Shown here piece by piece: positions 1 to 14,219 of a DNA stretch of 64,000 nucleotides. Position 1 is the first letter of the stretch, and each line of letters starts with the position of its first letter. Origin of the DNA: Cliona cf. orientalis (Eukaryota > Porifera > Demospongiae > Clionaida > Clionaidae); assembly GCA_963930775.1 (NCBI GenBank), contig OZ005691.1, forward strand, positions 1,798,001 to 1,862,000. Reading direction: 5' to 3'. Below the pieces are notes generated by a model that worked only from the letters and a program-made list of their open reading frames with translations, ran no database searches and was not told the origin of the DNA. Both the position numbers and the translations under genes were made by a program.

Positions 1-65
1 TGGACTCGCAGGAGCAGGAGGTCAACCTGCAGAAGAAGGCCACGGGCGGAGAGTGCCTCGACAGG
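1..65 (+). CDS. MYLIP: MYLIP/IDOL-like E3 ligase, FERM F1 exon (partial, gene starts upstream)
   Basis: First visible exon of a FERM-RING ubiquitin ligase. Reading from base 3 gives 21 codons ending GGECLDR, which matches the end of the first strands of the FERM F1 (ubiquitin-like) lobe. It stops after a complete AGG codon at 65, followed by the donor GTAAG (66-70). Joined to the next exon it reads ECLDR-VCKTLGILERDYFG, a typical FERM F1 sequence. The start codon and promoter lie outside the window. Identity rests on the whole four-exon model, which ends in the RING type peculiar to MYLIP. Confidence 0.85.
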
Positions 66-1610
66 GTAAGCCCTGAGGATCTGTCTGACATAGTAGCTAG
101 TTTATACTCGATAGACCGTTGTGGTGGGTCAGTGTCACCGTGTACATGCATGATAATTTCTCAGTATCTTGATGTAAAGTATAAATATCATAGGTAAATA
201 GTATTAGTCTATGCCTATATAAATCTTGAATAGTTCTATACACTCATATATAAAATTATGGGCGATTGCTCGGTCAATCTATGCTCTGATCACGCTCCAC
301 GAATGATCGATTAGCTAGCTGGCTGGCTTGCCTGCTTGCAGCTGCCACCTGTTGGCCATCTAAATGTGGTATTGCTTGGTGCTTTCAATTCGTATTCTCT
401 CGCAGACCACAATGGACGATTTTTATTATGATGACTACGAGAGAAAGAGGGAGGCCTTTTTCGCGACTTCAAAGGCACATGAAGACAGGGGCTAAGGTCG
501 GTATGTACACGGATGGCAGCTAGATAGAGCGACAACCTGTCTCGATTCACTTTTACTCAGCTGTTTTGCACATGAGAAAGTATGCCCGTACCTCATATTC
601 CGTGTATTCATAGCACTGAACTAGCTCCCACTGCGTGTGATGGGCCATGGACGACATCCACTCACCGTAATGAATAGAGCATAATTTGACTTATTCATTA
701 TATGCGCGTGGCTTTGTGCATTAGTCGGGATATTGTCAAGGGAGTTTTGATTTCATACTTTATTTTGTTAACGTTGCTGGCTTGCTATCAACAAATACAC
801 AAAGCCTTGTAGATGCACAAGTACCTGGCCCCACTTCCCCTCTTCAAAGGAGAGCCCCTCACTCATTATAATATACATGTTGCCTGTTTATTACAAATTT
901 AGATATTGAAGTTGATAAACGCTCATGTTTGCGCTACAGTAATTCGCAGTGTCCATTTTGGTGATTTATGGACTATGAAACTGTGTACACACGCACACCT
1001 TGCTCGCTAAACAGTGCACGTACACGTACATGTACACAGCTCTACTTTCTTGCTAACTGTCGATATCAGTGCATGTACATGCACATGTATTACTCACATT
1101 TAATCTGTGACATAAAAATTAATATACTGTGCTTTGCAGGTCAGTTGTCTAGAGAAGTTAGGGAATATGGCACCTGTCTCTGTCACTATATAAACTGAAA
1201 GCCTCTCCTCTGTGACTCGTAGTACAACTGAATTAAGCACTTGAGAGCCACTGCCTATTTTCACCCTTTCCACTGAAAAATTGACTTTAATACATTGTCA
1301 AACAAAGTACACACGCTCACACACACGCACGCGCACATGTACACACATACACCGCATAAGTAGCCTTGTTTTTTTGGTATTTGCTTGTTTTTAGTCTATT
1401 CATTCCTGGCTTTTCAATATTGTACTCTGAAAAGATCCAGGAACCTGGGGACTGTTGACTGCATACTTTACTAAACGGTGTATGAATGCAGCATGCATAG
1501 CAGTAATTTATCATTGTTTTTGTGTAGTTTCTGTACCAAGTTACTTAACTTGTACATGCACTACAGATGTTCGTAACATTGTTTTTCTCTTATGATACAT
1601 GTAATTACAG
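66..1610 (+). other. MYLIP intron 1
   Basis: 1.5-kb intron, donor GTAAG at 66 and acceptor ATTACAG ending at 1610. AT-rich, with short TACATG/CATGTA-type palindromic repeats (about 1020-1090). I see no coding sequence or transposon in it. Confidence 0.75.
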
Positions 1611-1801
1611 GTTTGTAAAACTCTGGGGATTTTGGAAAGGGACTACTTTGGTCTGCGCTACGTGGACAAAAATGGCGAGTATCTCTGGATCAACCTGCGT
1701 AACCCGTTACACGAGCAGCTAGTCCCCGGCAACCGACCCGTCATGGAAATGAGAGTCAAGTATTTCGTGAAACCACAAAAATTGCTTCAACCAGTAACAA
1801 G
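1611..1801 (+). CDS. MYLIP: MYLIP-like E3 ligase, exon 2 (rest of FERM F1 lobe)
   Basis: Phase-0 exon of 191 bases. It reads VCKTLGILERDYFGLRY, then WINLRNPL, then MRVKYFVKPQKLLQPVTR. DYFGL, LWINL and the V-K-[YF]-F-V strand are classic FERM F1 landmarks. The last codon is split (two bases here) and completed by the A that opens the exon at 14220. Donor is GTTAG at 1802. In MYLIP/IDOL the FERM domain binds cytoplasmic tails of lipoprotein receptors. Whether this animal homologue has that substrate is unknown. Confidence 0.9.
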
Positions 1802-1860
1802 GTTAGTTAGTTGGTGATCTCTCACTCTCTCTCTCTTTTCTCTCTCTCATTCTGTCTCTG

Positions 1861-1870
<10 letters not shown>

Positions 1871-1934
<64 letters not shown>
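1871..1934. repeat. (CT)n microsatellite just after the exon 2 donor
   Basis: Uninterrupted CT dinucleotide tract of about 64 bases, beginning some 70 bases downstream of the exon 2 donor. Confidence 0.95.
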
Positions 1935-1938
<4 letters not shown>

Positions 1939-2470
1939 ACTTGCTCCACTTAACGCATTTGGGCATTCTAATTATTGCCAGCTGTCTAAGTAATTAATGC
2001 CACTACAAATTGCTTCAATCACTTTAGTCAGGTACGCATAATGAATGTCTCCTCCCTGCATACTCTCATCTATTATGGTGACCCAACTTATGACAAATTT
2101 AGCGCTAGAAAACAAATAACGAAGATTCTCTACGTACAGTCAACCAAACAGTTAGCTATCACAACGGAGAATCTATGTTTGTTTCTATGCAGAAAGCAAC
2201 TGAGAACAGTGTCATTTGATTCAAATTTAGCCCTGGAGGCTATATAACCGTTTTGGCTGCATAATTTCTTTGTGTGTGCTGGGACCGCCTCTCCCATCCA
2301 ATGGTTTCAGATCCAAATTTCGAAATTGTTGGACTGCTGCCCATTCTTATAATTGAATGAGAAACCTGCTATATGTTCTCCGCTGGCTGTTTTTAGTTGT
2401 AAGAGGAGGAGGGGAGGGGGAGGGGGGGGGGTTTACTGTTGTACTAGTCATGCGCCTTTTGCGTTATTTT

Positions 2471-2471
<1 letters not shown>

Positions 2472-2510
<39 letters not shown>
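2472..2510. repeat. Poly-C run of 39 bases
   Basis: 39 consecutive C residues, preceded about 40 bases earlier by a G-rich stretch. It could form quadruplex/i-motif structures. Its exact length is uncertain in any assembly. Confidence 0.9.
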
Positions 2511-4215
2511 ACAAAGCAAGCAAGGGCTTAGTGTGAACGCAATACGCATGAAACTACATATGGTTAAACTTGGCTTGAATTTGGTCACCCACCGTGTCTA
2601 GTTAGTGATTTAGTAGAAGTACATACATCTTTTGAAAATGAAGACTTTTTGATCTGATTGATTATTATAGGGGGTCCACTGGTCAACCAGCAAAATTAGA
2701 GTTTTACAGGCTGTTTTAATTGCGTGGGGGGGGGGGGTGCATTTATCCATGCATCTCTTATGAGTCTTCCAATAATTACATGCGTGTGTTTGATCGTGGT
2801 CGATGCCGTACGCTAGCGTGCACGGGGAGGGTTTCTGATTCCTTACCTTTCCAGATTCATAGCTGCTTCGTGTGTACACACATACATGTAGCACTTTTTG
2901 AACTTTCATTATGCGAAACCTTGTGCGTTACGATTCGTTCATTGTCTGTGGGCCGTTTGGCTGCATACAAATTGGTTGGTGATAATATGAAGGTGGCTAC
3001 GCAAGTATACATCCTTGATATGCAGAAGAAATTGCATCAACTGTTAAACTTTATAAAATGCCTAGCAATATCTACATTACACAATGCCATTAGCTGCAAT
3101 GGTCGTTATGGTACAATACTAATAATTGTTTTTTTTGTGCATGGTGCAAGTATTCGTTGTATGGTATATAGTAGTTGGTTTTTTTTTGTGTGTGGTGCAA
3201 ATATTCGTTGTTTTTGCCATCATCCTAGCGAGAGTTTTAAAACAACTAAGGACCTGAGTGAATATTTTGTCTGGACTTTGCGAAGACAATTCCACAAGAA
3301 TTTTACAGTTTCATGAGATTCTCACAGTTCATCCCAACAGTTTATTACGTTAGAGAGTGGAGTGTTTGGATACAGAGTAGAGTGTTGCTGGCCCACCAAT
3401 CAACCACTTTTCCATGGCCTAATTAGGTGGGTGTGGTCTCAGGGTAATCACTATGCCAATGCTGATTAGGCTGTGCATAATTATATAACAGAATGCTAAA
3501 TACGTAATATGTCACGTTAATTAGCCTCCCATTCTAATTTTTTGTAGCCATGGTGATTAACAGTCATGTGATTCTCAGAACCTGGCCGCATTAGTGATGC
3601 ATATAAGATTAAGGAGATCCCCCCTCAATTAAAGCCACGTGTCTTTGGGAGTAATTAAGATATGATTATGCCAAAATAATTATTAGCTAAGTAGCTTTAT
3701 CTTTATTAAATTCCTTGAAAAACGGCCAAATGTCATAATATGCTGTCACGTGCACTACGTATACTTAATTTAAAATTGTGGTGTGAACTACCCAACTAGG
3801 TAACGGAAGCTACGAAGCTATGCGCTACGTGGAAAGTTTATGACGGGAGACCACTAATCATATTAGGGGTGCCCATTGGATTAGATTAAAGGCTCATTTG
3901 TAGGTAGTTGCGTACCCCATGTGGCCTGGTGTGGCGTGCCGTAGCTTATTGCTGTTTACATGAAATCATAATATTTCAAGAAGACCACAATTATTTGGGG
4001 AACCCATGCACCCACACATAATAATATTATATGTATGTGCTTCTGTTATGTAAGCCTAGGGCACACTCACCACACACACACACACTCACACTCACACTCT
4101 CACACATAAACTAATCATACTTTCTCACAGCAGTTTAATTATTTCACAAGAGCCTCAGTACTCTAATTTAGCACACCAGCGTAGTAGTCATATTATTGTA
4201 TTTGCACCAGCCGTT

Positions 4216-4218
<3 letters not shown>

Positions 4219-4290
<72 letters not shown>
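4219..4290. repeat. (CT)n microsatellite
   Basis: Continuous CT tract of about 72 bases inside MYLIP intron 2. Confidence 0.95.
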
Positions 4291-4294
<4 letters not shown>

Positions 4295-5062
4295 TGTACT
4301 ATACTACTATACTGCATTGTAGTACCCTATTAAAATTCTTCTTTTTTGTAATTATGTGAGTACAATGCACACAATATCCCTAATACGTTGTTTACTCCCA
4401 GAGTTATAGAGTGCACATGTGTCCCCAGTCCATATGGGTAGCAGCTGCCAGGGTGGCCTAACCTCACTTTTGCATGCATAGCACAAAGCTCAGCCCAGCT
4501 CACCTTTCAACAAAGGTTCTCTATTTAGCCACCACAGCTAGCTAGGCCACAGCCTGACACATACACACATTCCCAAGGCCAGTCAATTGACAATTGAATG
4601 ATGATTTTCTCGAGTTCATTAGGTTCATTGTGTGGGCTGGAGTAGATGCTAGGCTGGGAGACCAATCCAGAGGATGTGTGCACCTATGGGTAGGCGATTA
4701 TTTGATTTGGGTACTGTGTCCCCATGAGAAGATTGCACTTTATTAGATTTTTATTAGATATTGGATGTACATGTACTTGTACATGTGCATGTGTGTACAG
4801 TAGTTATGGCAATTGGACCACCTTTGTAGTTCACTGTGTGGTTACAGGTACTGTAACGTCATTATAAGGCCCGCCGCCGGACATGTGTTAAAATTTGATA
4901 TGACACGTGGACAGTGTGGGTGTAGCTAGCTAGCTAGGGCTTGTTATTGTGGAAGTTAGAAGTCATACCAAGCATGAGTGGATTTCCTTGATCTGTGCTT
5001 TGTTAGAACCTGCTGTACTCTTGTTTAAGCAATTCCTAACCTTGTTTACCTGGAAGCTAGTA

Positions 5063-5096
<34 letters not shown>

Positions 5097-7786
5097 ATCT
5101 GCCACAAAGGAAGAGGATATGGGTGCATGCTATATTAATAGTGCTTGTCATGACCTTGCTCATTCAGGCAGGATCAAAAGATTAATCAATATTAATAGCA
5201 CATCTCCTGGAATTTAATTCACGGGGATTTCTTGTGAATGTTTTGAAGGAAACAAACATTCCTGGGACCATAGCTACTGGATGTGCATGGCTGTAAAATG
5301 ACATGAGGTCTACTGGTATCATTTGAGCACTTGACATGCAGTTTATAGCAATATGCACTGGGAGTATAGCTAGGTCTTTAAGATGTGATAATCCTCGCTA
5401 CAGACCTAGCTAGGTATGTTCTTGATCTCAGTGAAGGCACATGTTGACTTATAGTTCTGTGTTCCACTACTCAATTCAATTGTGACAGGTGCTTGAGGGC
5501 CTGTGTACTCTAACATGGTTGGCATGGCAGCTGTAGTTGATTACCCCTCGTCTCCATGGCCACTCGACACTCGTTAAGTAGTAGCTACTGTCTATAGACT
5601 GCTCTCACCTAAGCTAGGTATGAATGCTTACTATAAGCTTTGAAGCTGCTAGCTTGTCTTTTTTATTCTGAATCAGCTAGTGCTCCTGTTGGTTGCCAGT
5701 TAACCATGCTGTGTATGTCCTTAATCGATTCCAATTAGGTTCAATTCACATTGTGTGCAGCAGTCAATCGGCCATGTGTATGTTTAAGCTTTCATGCAAA
5801 CTCCTAGGCTAGCTTGCCTTTGATTCGGTGTTTGATCGCCCACCTATGATCACTATAGTTAGCCAGGCCAGTACATACACACCCTAATCCACTCTGATTT
5901 ACTCTCCACCACACCTGTACTAGATTGAGGCTTCATCCTCATAAGGCTTTTAAGCTCCCGAGCTTCTAGCACATGCACCATAAATCAATCCACTCTGATT
6001 AAACTCTTCACACGTGCATATTCTGCAATTAAGGTTTCATACTTGGGCTGCTTTTGAGCTCCCAAGCTTCAAGGAGATCAACACAGCTGTCTTTTGATTC
6101 CCTGTTGTTCATTATTCCTGCATGGCTGGGTGGTCAGCCAAACCCTGCCAGGTGTCGTATTGAACAAGTAGCTAGCTGTCAATTTCGAGGGATGACATCA
6201 TGCGCGAAACATGATCGTCACCATCGCCACCACCACCACAACCTGCAACTGACACTCTAATTAATCATTTCTTTAATCAAACCCCCATCCATCACCATAG
6301 TCACATCATAACGGTACATCTGTGTGGGCCATTCACTGTCTGTCTTGCAGACATCAAAGGGCTGAGCAATCGCATGAGGTTTATTAGAAGCAAAAGGTTG
6401 CCATGATTGATTGATTGGCTGACTATAATGTATATCAGATCGATCTTCAGCCCTATAGCAGCCGCCCAGGGAATAGCTGGAGTGTCTTATAGTTTTTGTA
6501 TAGGTCAGGGTTGGCAAGGTGTCGAGTCCGCCCAGACCTTTCATCTCTTTTGAAGCCATTTCGTTCCGCCAGCATGCTCGCCCACAGCAAGTTCCGGTGG
6601 AGGCCTTTGGCAAAGCTGGCTAGAGGGTGTAAAAACCCTTATCACTTGCCCCGAGGCTACGGAGCATATACATCACATGTGCATGTACGTGACATGTATA
6701 TATTTATATGCATACAGTATAATAATTCCTTCGGCTTTCTTCAATTCCTCTTAACTAGCTAGCTGAGGACTGATTTCAGCTAGAAGTGTTTTTTAGGCTT
6801 TAGTTGCAAAACAATCTATTAATTATGGTTGTACTTTAGCAAGCTTAAAAGCCTTATTTAATGGTTCTAGAGTGGTAGGTAGGTCTTCCTTGTTCACCTC
6901 TTTTGAGCACAGCTTGTTCCAATGTCAACTACAAACTTGGTGTGACTGTCCTTGAAATGTTTCATCAAAATTTAATATCATCATCATCTTTATACTATTT
7001 CACGGCTGATTTTACCCATCACGAAAGAGTGTTGTTTTTGTTTTGAAAAAGAAGCCAGCTCTGATTGCTTTACATCTGGCAGCAATTTATGACAGTCACC
7101 GTATCATGCAGCTAGCTTGTATATAAGTGGACCTTAAAAATATTTTGAGGTAATTTTCAGCTCAAAACTTCTAAACAGACCTGCAGGATATTAAAAAAAA
7201 TGTGTGCACATACCATCTGCACTGAAATTGTCCATTTTTGGGCCTACATGTACCTCTACGTATATACTTGGAGGTTGGAATGATCCATGTACATGTAAGC
7301 CTGTTGGGCAAAAATTAATTAATTACAGCTGTCTGGATCGAAGGCATTCACTGGGCTATATTAAAAGAGAGTACAGATATTGCATAGCTACTCATTAAAC
7401 TGTTGTTGACAGGAACCCTTGGCATGGGGCAAATCTTGTAATCTGGCTGTCAGTAGGTGTACAGCTGGATTCAATTATCCAGGAAGGAATGTGTCACTTT
7501 CTTTCATCTGGTCTGATATCTAAACCACAAGTAGTCATGTGCAGCCAATGGTGAGGCATAGCTCTGAGCTATATTATAGTACATGTACATGTAGCTGGGT
7601 GGGTCCACTTCCTTTCTCTCCTCTCTGCTTTCATTAGACAGCTGCTCCCTGACTACCATTATGGAAATCTAGACAGATTCCATCACACTTAGACTAATTG
7701 AAAGGTGAATGACTGCATGTACATAGCTATAGGCCAGTGGTTCAGCTAGTTAGACTGCATGGTCATTGACAAGCTGTGTACAGCTC

Positions 7787-7829
<43 letters not shown>

Positions 7830-10689
7830 CCTCCCTCCTTCCCTCCTTTACACTTCCCTTACTTGCAATGGATGATTTGTTTCCCTAGCTGCAGCTCTTG
7901 GAATGGTTGTGTATGTATAATATGTGTAGGATGAACCTTTATCTCACACTTTGTACCAGCAGACTGACAAATTGCCGACTACCTTAACCCTATAGCCTAT
8001 AGTGTTTATAACAGAGCTCAATCAATAATATTATGTCAAAACAGCTGCTTCTCAATCGTGGCCACGTTACATGTTGTCGTGTGACACGTACACGTGCATA
8101 TACATACATACATACATACCATAATTTCACGGCCAACCCCTGTCGTTTGGCGTCAATGATGACGTCATTGTCGTACGCGAAATTGGCAAACGATGTGAGG
8201 TGAGGGGTGCGGCGGCAGTTGTATGACCACTTGAGATAAAGAGTGATAATTTGTCCGTACGCCTTTTTATCTCTTTTACCCCATCAAAATGGCCAAGTAA
8301 ATAAGTAGCTTCACACACACACACGTACGTACGTGGTGGTGGTGCAACGTGGTGACAGTCAAGTGGGCTAGCTACTAGCTTTGGACGCGCATGAAAGGCA
8401 CGGATTGATGAGATCAGATCAAGTTCTGGGGCGGTTTTGGCACTGCATCACGCTCAGCCTGGTGATATGATGGGGGTACTTTGAAATTACTGCATGATGC
8501 CATATATACAGACCAGTAGTCTATAGGACTGCCTCTGTGTAGGACCATACAGTATGAGTGTGTGTGTGTGTGTGTGTGCTGTACCTGTAGTGAAATTGAC
8601 CTTTCAAAAAGAGAGACATTTTGTCGTTTTATACGTACAGCCTAATTGTCAAGTGAGATACGTACGTAGGTGCTGCATAGCTATTGTATGCGTTCGTGGA
8701 GGTAGTTACACCCTTCCTCTGACTGGCTATCAATAGGCTCCGCTTTGATGGCCAGCCCGTTCAAAAGCGTTTCAACGTCAAAATAAACGGAATGATGCGT
8801 ATATTATACGTATGATGTCATGATAATGACCTCATTGTGTCCGTTATTGAATTTGGTGTTGTGTGTTTATGGGTGTGCCTAGTGTGCGGTTAGCCATAGC
8901 AACGCTTTGAGATTTCCGTTAAATGTAAATATTATTGTTTTGAGGGCAACTTTAATGCAGTTACGTAGCCACCAGTCATAATTCATTAGCTACATGCAAT
9001 GCCATCCAACTTTGTACATTCTGAAGTATGAAATAACTACTGATGTTGCGGCATGTGTCTGAGCGGTATTTAGACTAAACCTGATCATATGCAATGTATG
9101 ATGTATGGTTGTATGATGTATGGTTGGAAACCATGCAATTACATGTATAATAATAAATATACCTCAATCAGTACATGTAATACTTGGAACAGTACATTTG
9201 ATACGAGCATGTATGTATTATGAATGGAAAGACAGTGTTCTCAAGTTCTATACATGTGAAAAGGATAGACGATAGATAGCTCCATGAAATATCCTTTGTT
9301 GAGTCTGATTCCCATGGAGGAGCTCTCTTCCCTGTGTATGGCTTTTCCCACTTTTTTCAAGTGCAACAACCATGTTAGCTACATGGGTGGGGGGGGGGGG
9401 GGGGGGAGGGCTTGAGAAAAAGTCATTTTTTCTTGTGCGAGCTCTTACCCATATGTCCAATGTGCTTGGCATATTATACCTTGATCACTCTTAACCATTC
9501 ACAGCTAAGTATAATATAGGTCCAAGTTCAGTTCAGCTTAGCATGATGCAAGCACAGCCTGGCTGTCTATGCACTGTGTACTAGCTGGCGCACAAGCCAC
9601 TGTAATGGTTACACCTTCCTATCTGCATGGTGACCTGGATGTTACACAATAATTAATGCTGGTTACCATAGCTGCAAGCTACATAGGTCAAAGGCAGCTG
9701 CCCTTGAACTTTAAAGAGCTGATGATGACATAGGTGTCAGAGATGGTGCACTTGTATGCAATATCCCCTCAGGGTCAGGATGTACAGTGGAACATGTACC
9801 CAAATTTGTAGCCAGGTCCTTGGTCCAATGGAGGCGTCAAGACGGACCATCTCTATCTATGAGCATGTGACCAAAATTTCAAGCTTTGCCATTTCCTAGC
9901 ACAATGGCATCAAAAGGCACACTTTCTTGAATGCAATTCCCACCCATGCACCTACGTACCTCTTCTGTCCAAATGTACAGCAGCCTAGCCTAGCTGGGAA
10001 ACTAATATCTATAGTAGTGCATGTATGTATGTCCTGCCAAACCTTTCAACCTACTACCTGTTACTTGGGGACCTCTCTTCAATTTGCTTGACACCCTTAT
10101 ATAGGCTAGGCTTTTTACCTAGCTTGAAAAGTTTCCCTATATATATATCTCAGGGACTATCCTCTGATAATAATATGAATGTAGAGGGGATTAGCATGAA
10201 TGCTAGCTGATATTCTGTAGTAGGGTAATTATTTTTGTTGTGGAATACATGCAGGGAACCACCAAATAAGTGTAGTTTGGTGTAGAACAATGTACATGAA
10301 AGTGATCCATTCAGAAATCTCCCTGCCCGGCAGTAGAGTAGGGTCACGTACGTACGTACATGTTACTACATGTACATGTACATGTACAACTGTACTAGCT
10401 AGCAAGCAGGTGCATCCCTTGCCTACCTGCATGTATGTATAATATTATTGTATACTCCTGTGAATTGCACAGGCTTCTTGTGGTTTAATCTCCTTCCCTC
10501 GTGTGTGCATGAAAAAATCCCCTTAGACCCAGAGCAAGCTAGACCTAGAGGTGGCAGGCCTAGCCACATGCACACTGTATATTATACTTTGATGGGAGGT
10601 GGTGATTGGCATACCATGTACCAGTGTGGTTTAATTGTATCAGTGGCTTGTTGTGTAATGTGTCTGCCACATCCAGCTGGCCCAGACTG

Positions 10690-11070
10690 AGTGGCTCCAG
10701 CCTCTAGACCACTTCCTCTCTGGATCCCTGCTACCAAACAGTTTCCTCCTCTATGCATAATTTATGTCTCAGCTCAAGGAGTTAGGGAAGGAGGGAGGAG
10801 GAGGGAGAAAGAGAGAAAGAAAGAGAGGGAGAGAGAGTGGCTCCAGCCTCTAGACCATTTCCTCTCTGGATCCCTGCTACCAAACAGTTCCTTCTCATGT
10901 CTCAGCTCAAAGAGTTAGGGTGGGAGGGAGAAGAGAGAGAGAGGGGGGGGGGGGGGGAGACAGAGAGAGTGAGTGGCTCCAGCCTCTAGACCATCCCCTC
11001 AACCAAATAGGAGTCTCTTTCCTCCTCTATGTCTCAGCTATTTGGTAATGGGGAGGGAAGGAGGGAGGGA
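10690..11070. repeat. Minisatellite, about three ~140-bp copies
   Basis: The phrase GTGGCTCCAGCCTCTAGACC recurs at about 10690, 10838 and 10974. Each copy is followed by a CTCTGGATCCCTGCTACC-like block, ATGTCTCAGCT and a GGGAGGGAG purine tail. The third copy has lost part of the middle. This is a simple local tandem expansion. Confidence 0.85.
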
Positions 11071-11323
11071 GGAAGAGACCCTTTGTACATGTACATCGAT
11101 CATCATAGCTTTTGGGCAGAGTTGATACTCTTGTCTGTAGCTGTGAAGGACAGGATGCATGCAGCCTGCACTAGCGGCAGCTGTACAGGTGCACAACTGG
11201 CATATCATGGCCTCGTTGAAGTGGAAAAACGTGACTGTAATAATGCATAAGTTGTTGTAAGATATTCAAAGCTGAGCGTGCATTAATTACTATACTATCA
11301 ATCCGCTATAGACGGACAGGCGG

Positions 11324-11741
11324 GGTCAGAGTACAGCTAAACTAAACTGAACTGCACAAGTGTGCAAGTGCATTGTGCGACTGCTGTCTTTTCAAGCTGG
11401 TGTTTAGTTAAGTGGATCACAAGGCACTATGCGTGATATGCTATAAATTAAATTAAATACAAGGTTTGTTAAATATCTGAATCGTATGAAGTTATTGCAC
11501 CTGCTTCTCAATTATAACATATTACACGTACACGGTCAGAGTACAGCTAGACTAAACTGAACTGCACGAGTGTGCAAGTGCATTGTGCGACTGCAGCCTT
11601 TTCAAGCTAGTGTTTAGCTAAGTGGATCACAAGGCACTGTGCGTGATATGCTATAAATTTATTAATACTAGTTTTGTTAAATATCTGAATCGTATGAATT
11701 ATTTATTGCACCTGCTTCTTAATTATAACATATTACACGTA
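11324..11741. repeat. Tandem duplication, 210-bp unit, two copies
   Basis: GGTCAGAGTACAGCTA at 11324 recurs at 11534. The whole ~210-bp unit repeats head to tail with about 5-10% divergence and ends ATTACACGTAC in both copies. Confidence 0.9.
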
Positions 11742-12311
11742 CATCGCCATGAGGTGACTTCCTTTGAGGACAAAATCATGTGAAATGCTACGTCGAGCCT
11801 TTAATACCACCTCTAATTCTCAAGGCTAGAAATCCAAATTCTCTCTCTCTCTCTCTTTCTATCTCTCTCTTTTTTCTCCACCCCCTCTCTCTCTTTCTCA
11901 TGTACATCTTCCCAGAATTGTACATACGCACACCACGCACACTTAGTCTAGTACTATTACATGCATCACTCATGCATGTACATGTACATGTACATGTACA
12001 TTTACAAACATGTCCGTCATGTATGAACACATGCACACTAATTATTTTTATGTGTTTGAACACTAATCTAATAATTACATTGGCGCCCGCCAGGCGAGAG
12101 AGAGAGAGAGAGAGAGGGTGAAGAACGACGTTTTAAAATTAGCAACAAGCATATTGGATTGTCTAAACATAGAACTTTGCATTGATAGCACTACTGTTAG
12201 TACTTGTACGTGCGTGTAATATTACACTAACCTTCATGCATAGTTGTGATTTATGTCAAAAGTTCCACTCTCTGTTGAGCTTACACCTTGATATGTCTGT
12301 ATGTATGTATA

Positions 12312-12316
<5 letters not shown>

Positions 12317-12360
<44 letters not shown>
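12317..12360. repeat. (GT)n microsatellite
   Basis: GT tract with one GCGA interruption inside MYLIP intron 2. Confidence 0.9.
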
Positions 12361-12362
<2 letters not shown>

Positions 12363-14219
12363 TCTGGCTTTAACAAGCAACAGTCGCCGGTCAATCATTA
12401 CCAGCACACATTCAATGCATGCATACATGTTATACATACTTGTACGTAATCATTACATACACGAAGTATGGCTATGAATTGATCTTCTGAATCAGCATTT
12501 GCTTGTTTTATTAAACCTTCAGTCGCTACTTCCTGTGTGTGTAGTTTTGTGTGTCTGCTCTACATTCTTTGGTCCTTTTGATGATGTACCCTGTGAATTC
12601 CAGGCAAGCATGCATGCTGATACAATTATCTATCCCTACCCAAGTGGTTCTTTTGATGTTCTCCGGTCTGGCCTTGCTCGCCTCAAATTCCAACTTCAGG
12701 CACCCATGCACACTTATGCCTTATGCAATTACGTATTTATATCAAACGTACACAAATCTTGTGGAATCTCAATACTTTTGTCAGCTGTATCAAATCACAT
12801 CTCCCCCCCCCCCCAAGAACATTTTATCTCTCTCTCCCTCCCTATCTCCCTCTTTCCTTCTCTCTCTCTCTCTGTCTCTCCTTCTCCTTCTTCATACTTT
12901 GTAAGAGCACACTGTCTCTCGTTTCTGCTCCCTCTCTCCCTCCTCCATCATCTTGTGTGTTCTTCTCTGTTAGCCGATACCCAGCTTGGGATACCTGGGG
13001 CCTTTTCATGACATACGTAGCTATAGTTGTTGCATGTGAATATTCGACGTGTGTGTCCCAAGACTCTAGGCTCCAGTAGATCCATATAAAGCTATAGCAT
13101 GCTGACCATAATAATAATATACCATACCAGTTGCATCATTCCCCCCCCCCCCCCCCCCCCAGGCCCTCTTAGCATTAATTTTCATTAGTGTCTCACGCGC
13201 AAGTATTGAAAATCTGGGAGGGTCTGGGGACGAGGCTACCACTGACTCAGCTTTTGTGTCAACTATGATTCATAATTTTCTTGGTGTGCTCCTTATAACA
13301 AACAGTGAGCTAGTTTAAGACTTGATCACCACATACCTACATAGACCACTGGAATGTCATATTGGTCCACACTGACCCTGTTTGACCAGTTTGACTCTAT
13401 ATTATTTTCTTCCTAAGAGCCTGCATTCTGCACTTTTGGTGGATAATCTAATCATGAGCACACACTCAGAGAAGCCCTTTTTTATTTAAATTATTGAGTG
13501 AGCAATTAATTTTCGTTTCCTCATCTTGTCAGCCATTGCCAGTCACATGTGCCTTCCAGGAGGCCAGCTATGTAGTACTAGGGGTGAAGCCCCATCTCCT
13601 GTGGCTGTAGTTTAGTTCCAGAAAGCCAAGAAGCTTTAGAAACCACATAGTAACACATACATACATACATACATATAGTTTATGTATTAATTAGCTCTCT
13701 GCATTTCTGTATGGTGTGCATATGATAGGCAAGGTGTGTGGTTTTGGTTTTGGGGTTTTTTTTTAGGTGAGTGTGTACGCGCACAGAGAACTAGTTCTAA
13801 GGCCTCCCCTCCCCCCCCCCCCTTCCTCCACATATCTGTGGTCGTTGTGTGTGCGCTGCCTGTAGCTTGCTATGTGGTGTTGGTGGTGTGGTAGTGGTGG
13901 TTGAGAAGAGGAGAGGAAAGAATTGGATTTTTTGTGAGCGTGGGCAGCTGAGCTGTAGGCTGGCTACCTATATAGGCTAAGCTTGCATGTGGATTTCATG
14001 GTTTGTGGCTTTGAAGAAAAGGAAATAGAGTTTTTTCCCCTGAGTGGCTTGACTTCTTTCTCGCTATCTCCTTTATCTCTCCCTCCCTCCTTCTCCCCCT
14101 CTCTCTCTCTCTCTAGCTCTCTCTCTGTCTCCTTTTCTCTCACTACCTTCTCCTCTATTTCTTAGAGCATGCAATACATAACAATCTTCAATCTTTCCTT
14201 CTCTCCCATACCCCAATAG

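Larger units (their letters stand above)
1802..14219 (+). other. MYLIP intron 2 (12.4 kb)
   Basis: Large intron bounded by GTTAGT and CCAATAG. It contains a (CT)n tract at 1871-1934, a 39-base C run at 2472-2510, (CT)n at 4219-4290 and 7793-7822, (GT)n at 8556-8578 and 12317-12360, a three-copy minisatellite at 10690-11070 and a 210-bp tandem duplication at 11324-11741. Pyrimidine-rich sequence at 14050-14160 precedes the acceptor. Every long open frame I inspected is low-complexity or has no recognisable protein. I see no nested gene. Confidence 0.75.

Noticed and set aside
1811-1993. Long open frames across CT/GA tracts here and elsewhere (for example 11780-12121, 12499-13079, 14749-15102, 21533-21958, 26652-26894)
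   Set aside because: Dinucleotide repeats have no stops in some frames; the predicted proteins are SLSLSL or RERERE runs without homology.
2720-3316. 198-codon open frame in MYLIP intron 2
   Set aside because: AT-rich random-looking sequence with T runs, no domain, no splice context, starts beside a G run.
6054-6260. Open frames at 6054-6260, 6257-6613 and 6496-6762
   Set aside because: Overlapping frames on both strands with no domains and no codon bias; consistent with intron sequence.
10690-11070. CRISPR-like repeat array
   Set aside because: Three diverged ~140-bp tandem units with no spacer/repeat alternation; the genome is eukaryotic. It is a minisatellite.
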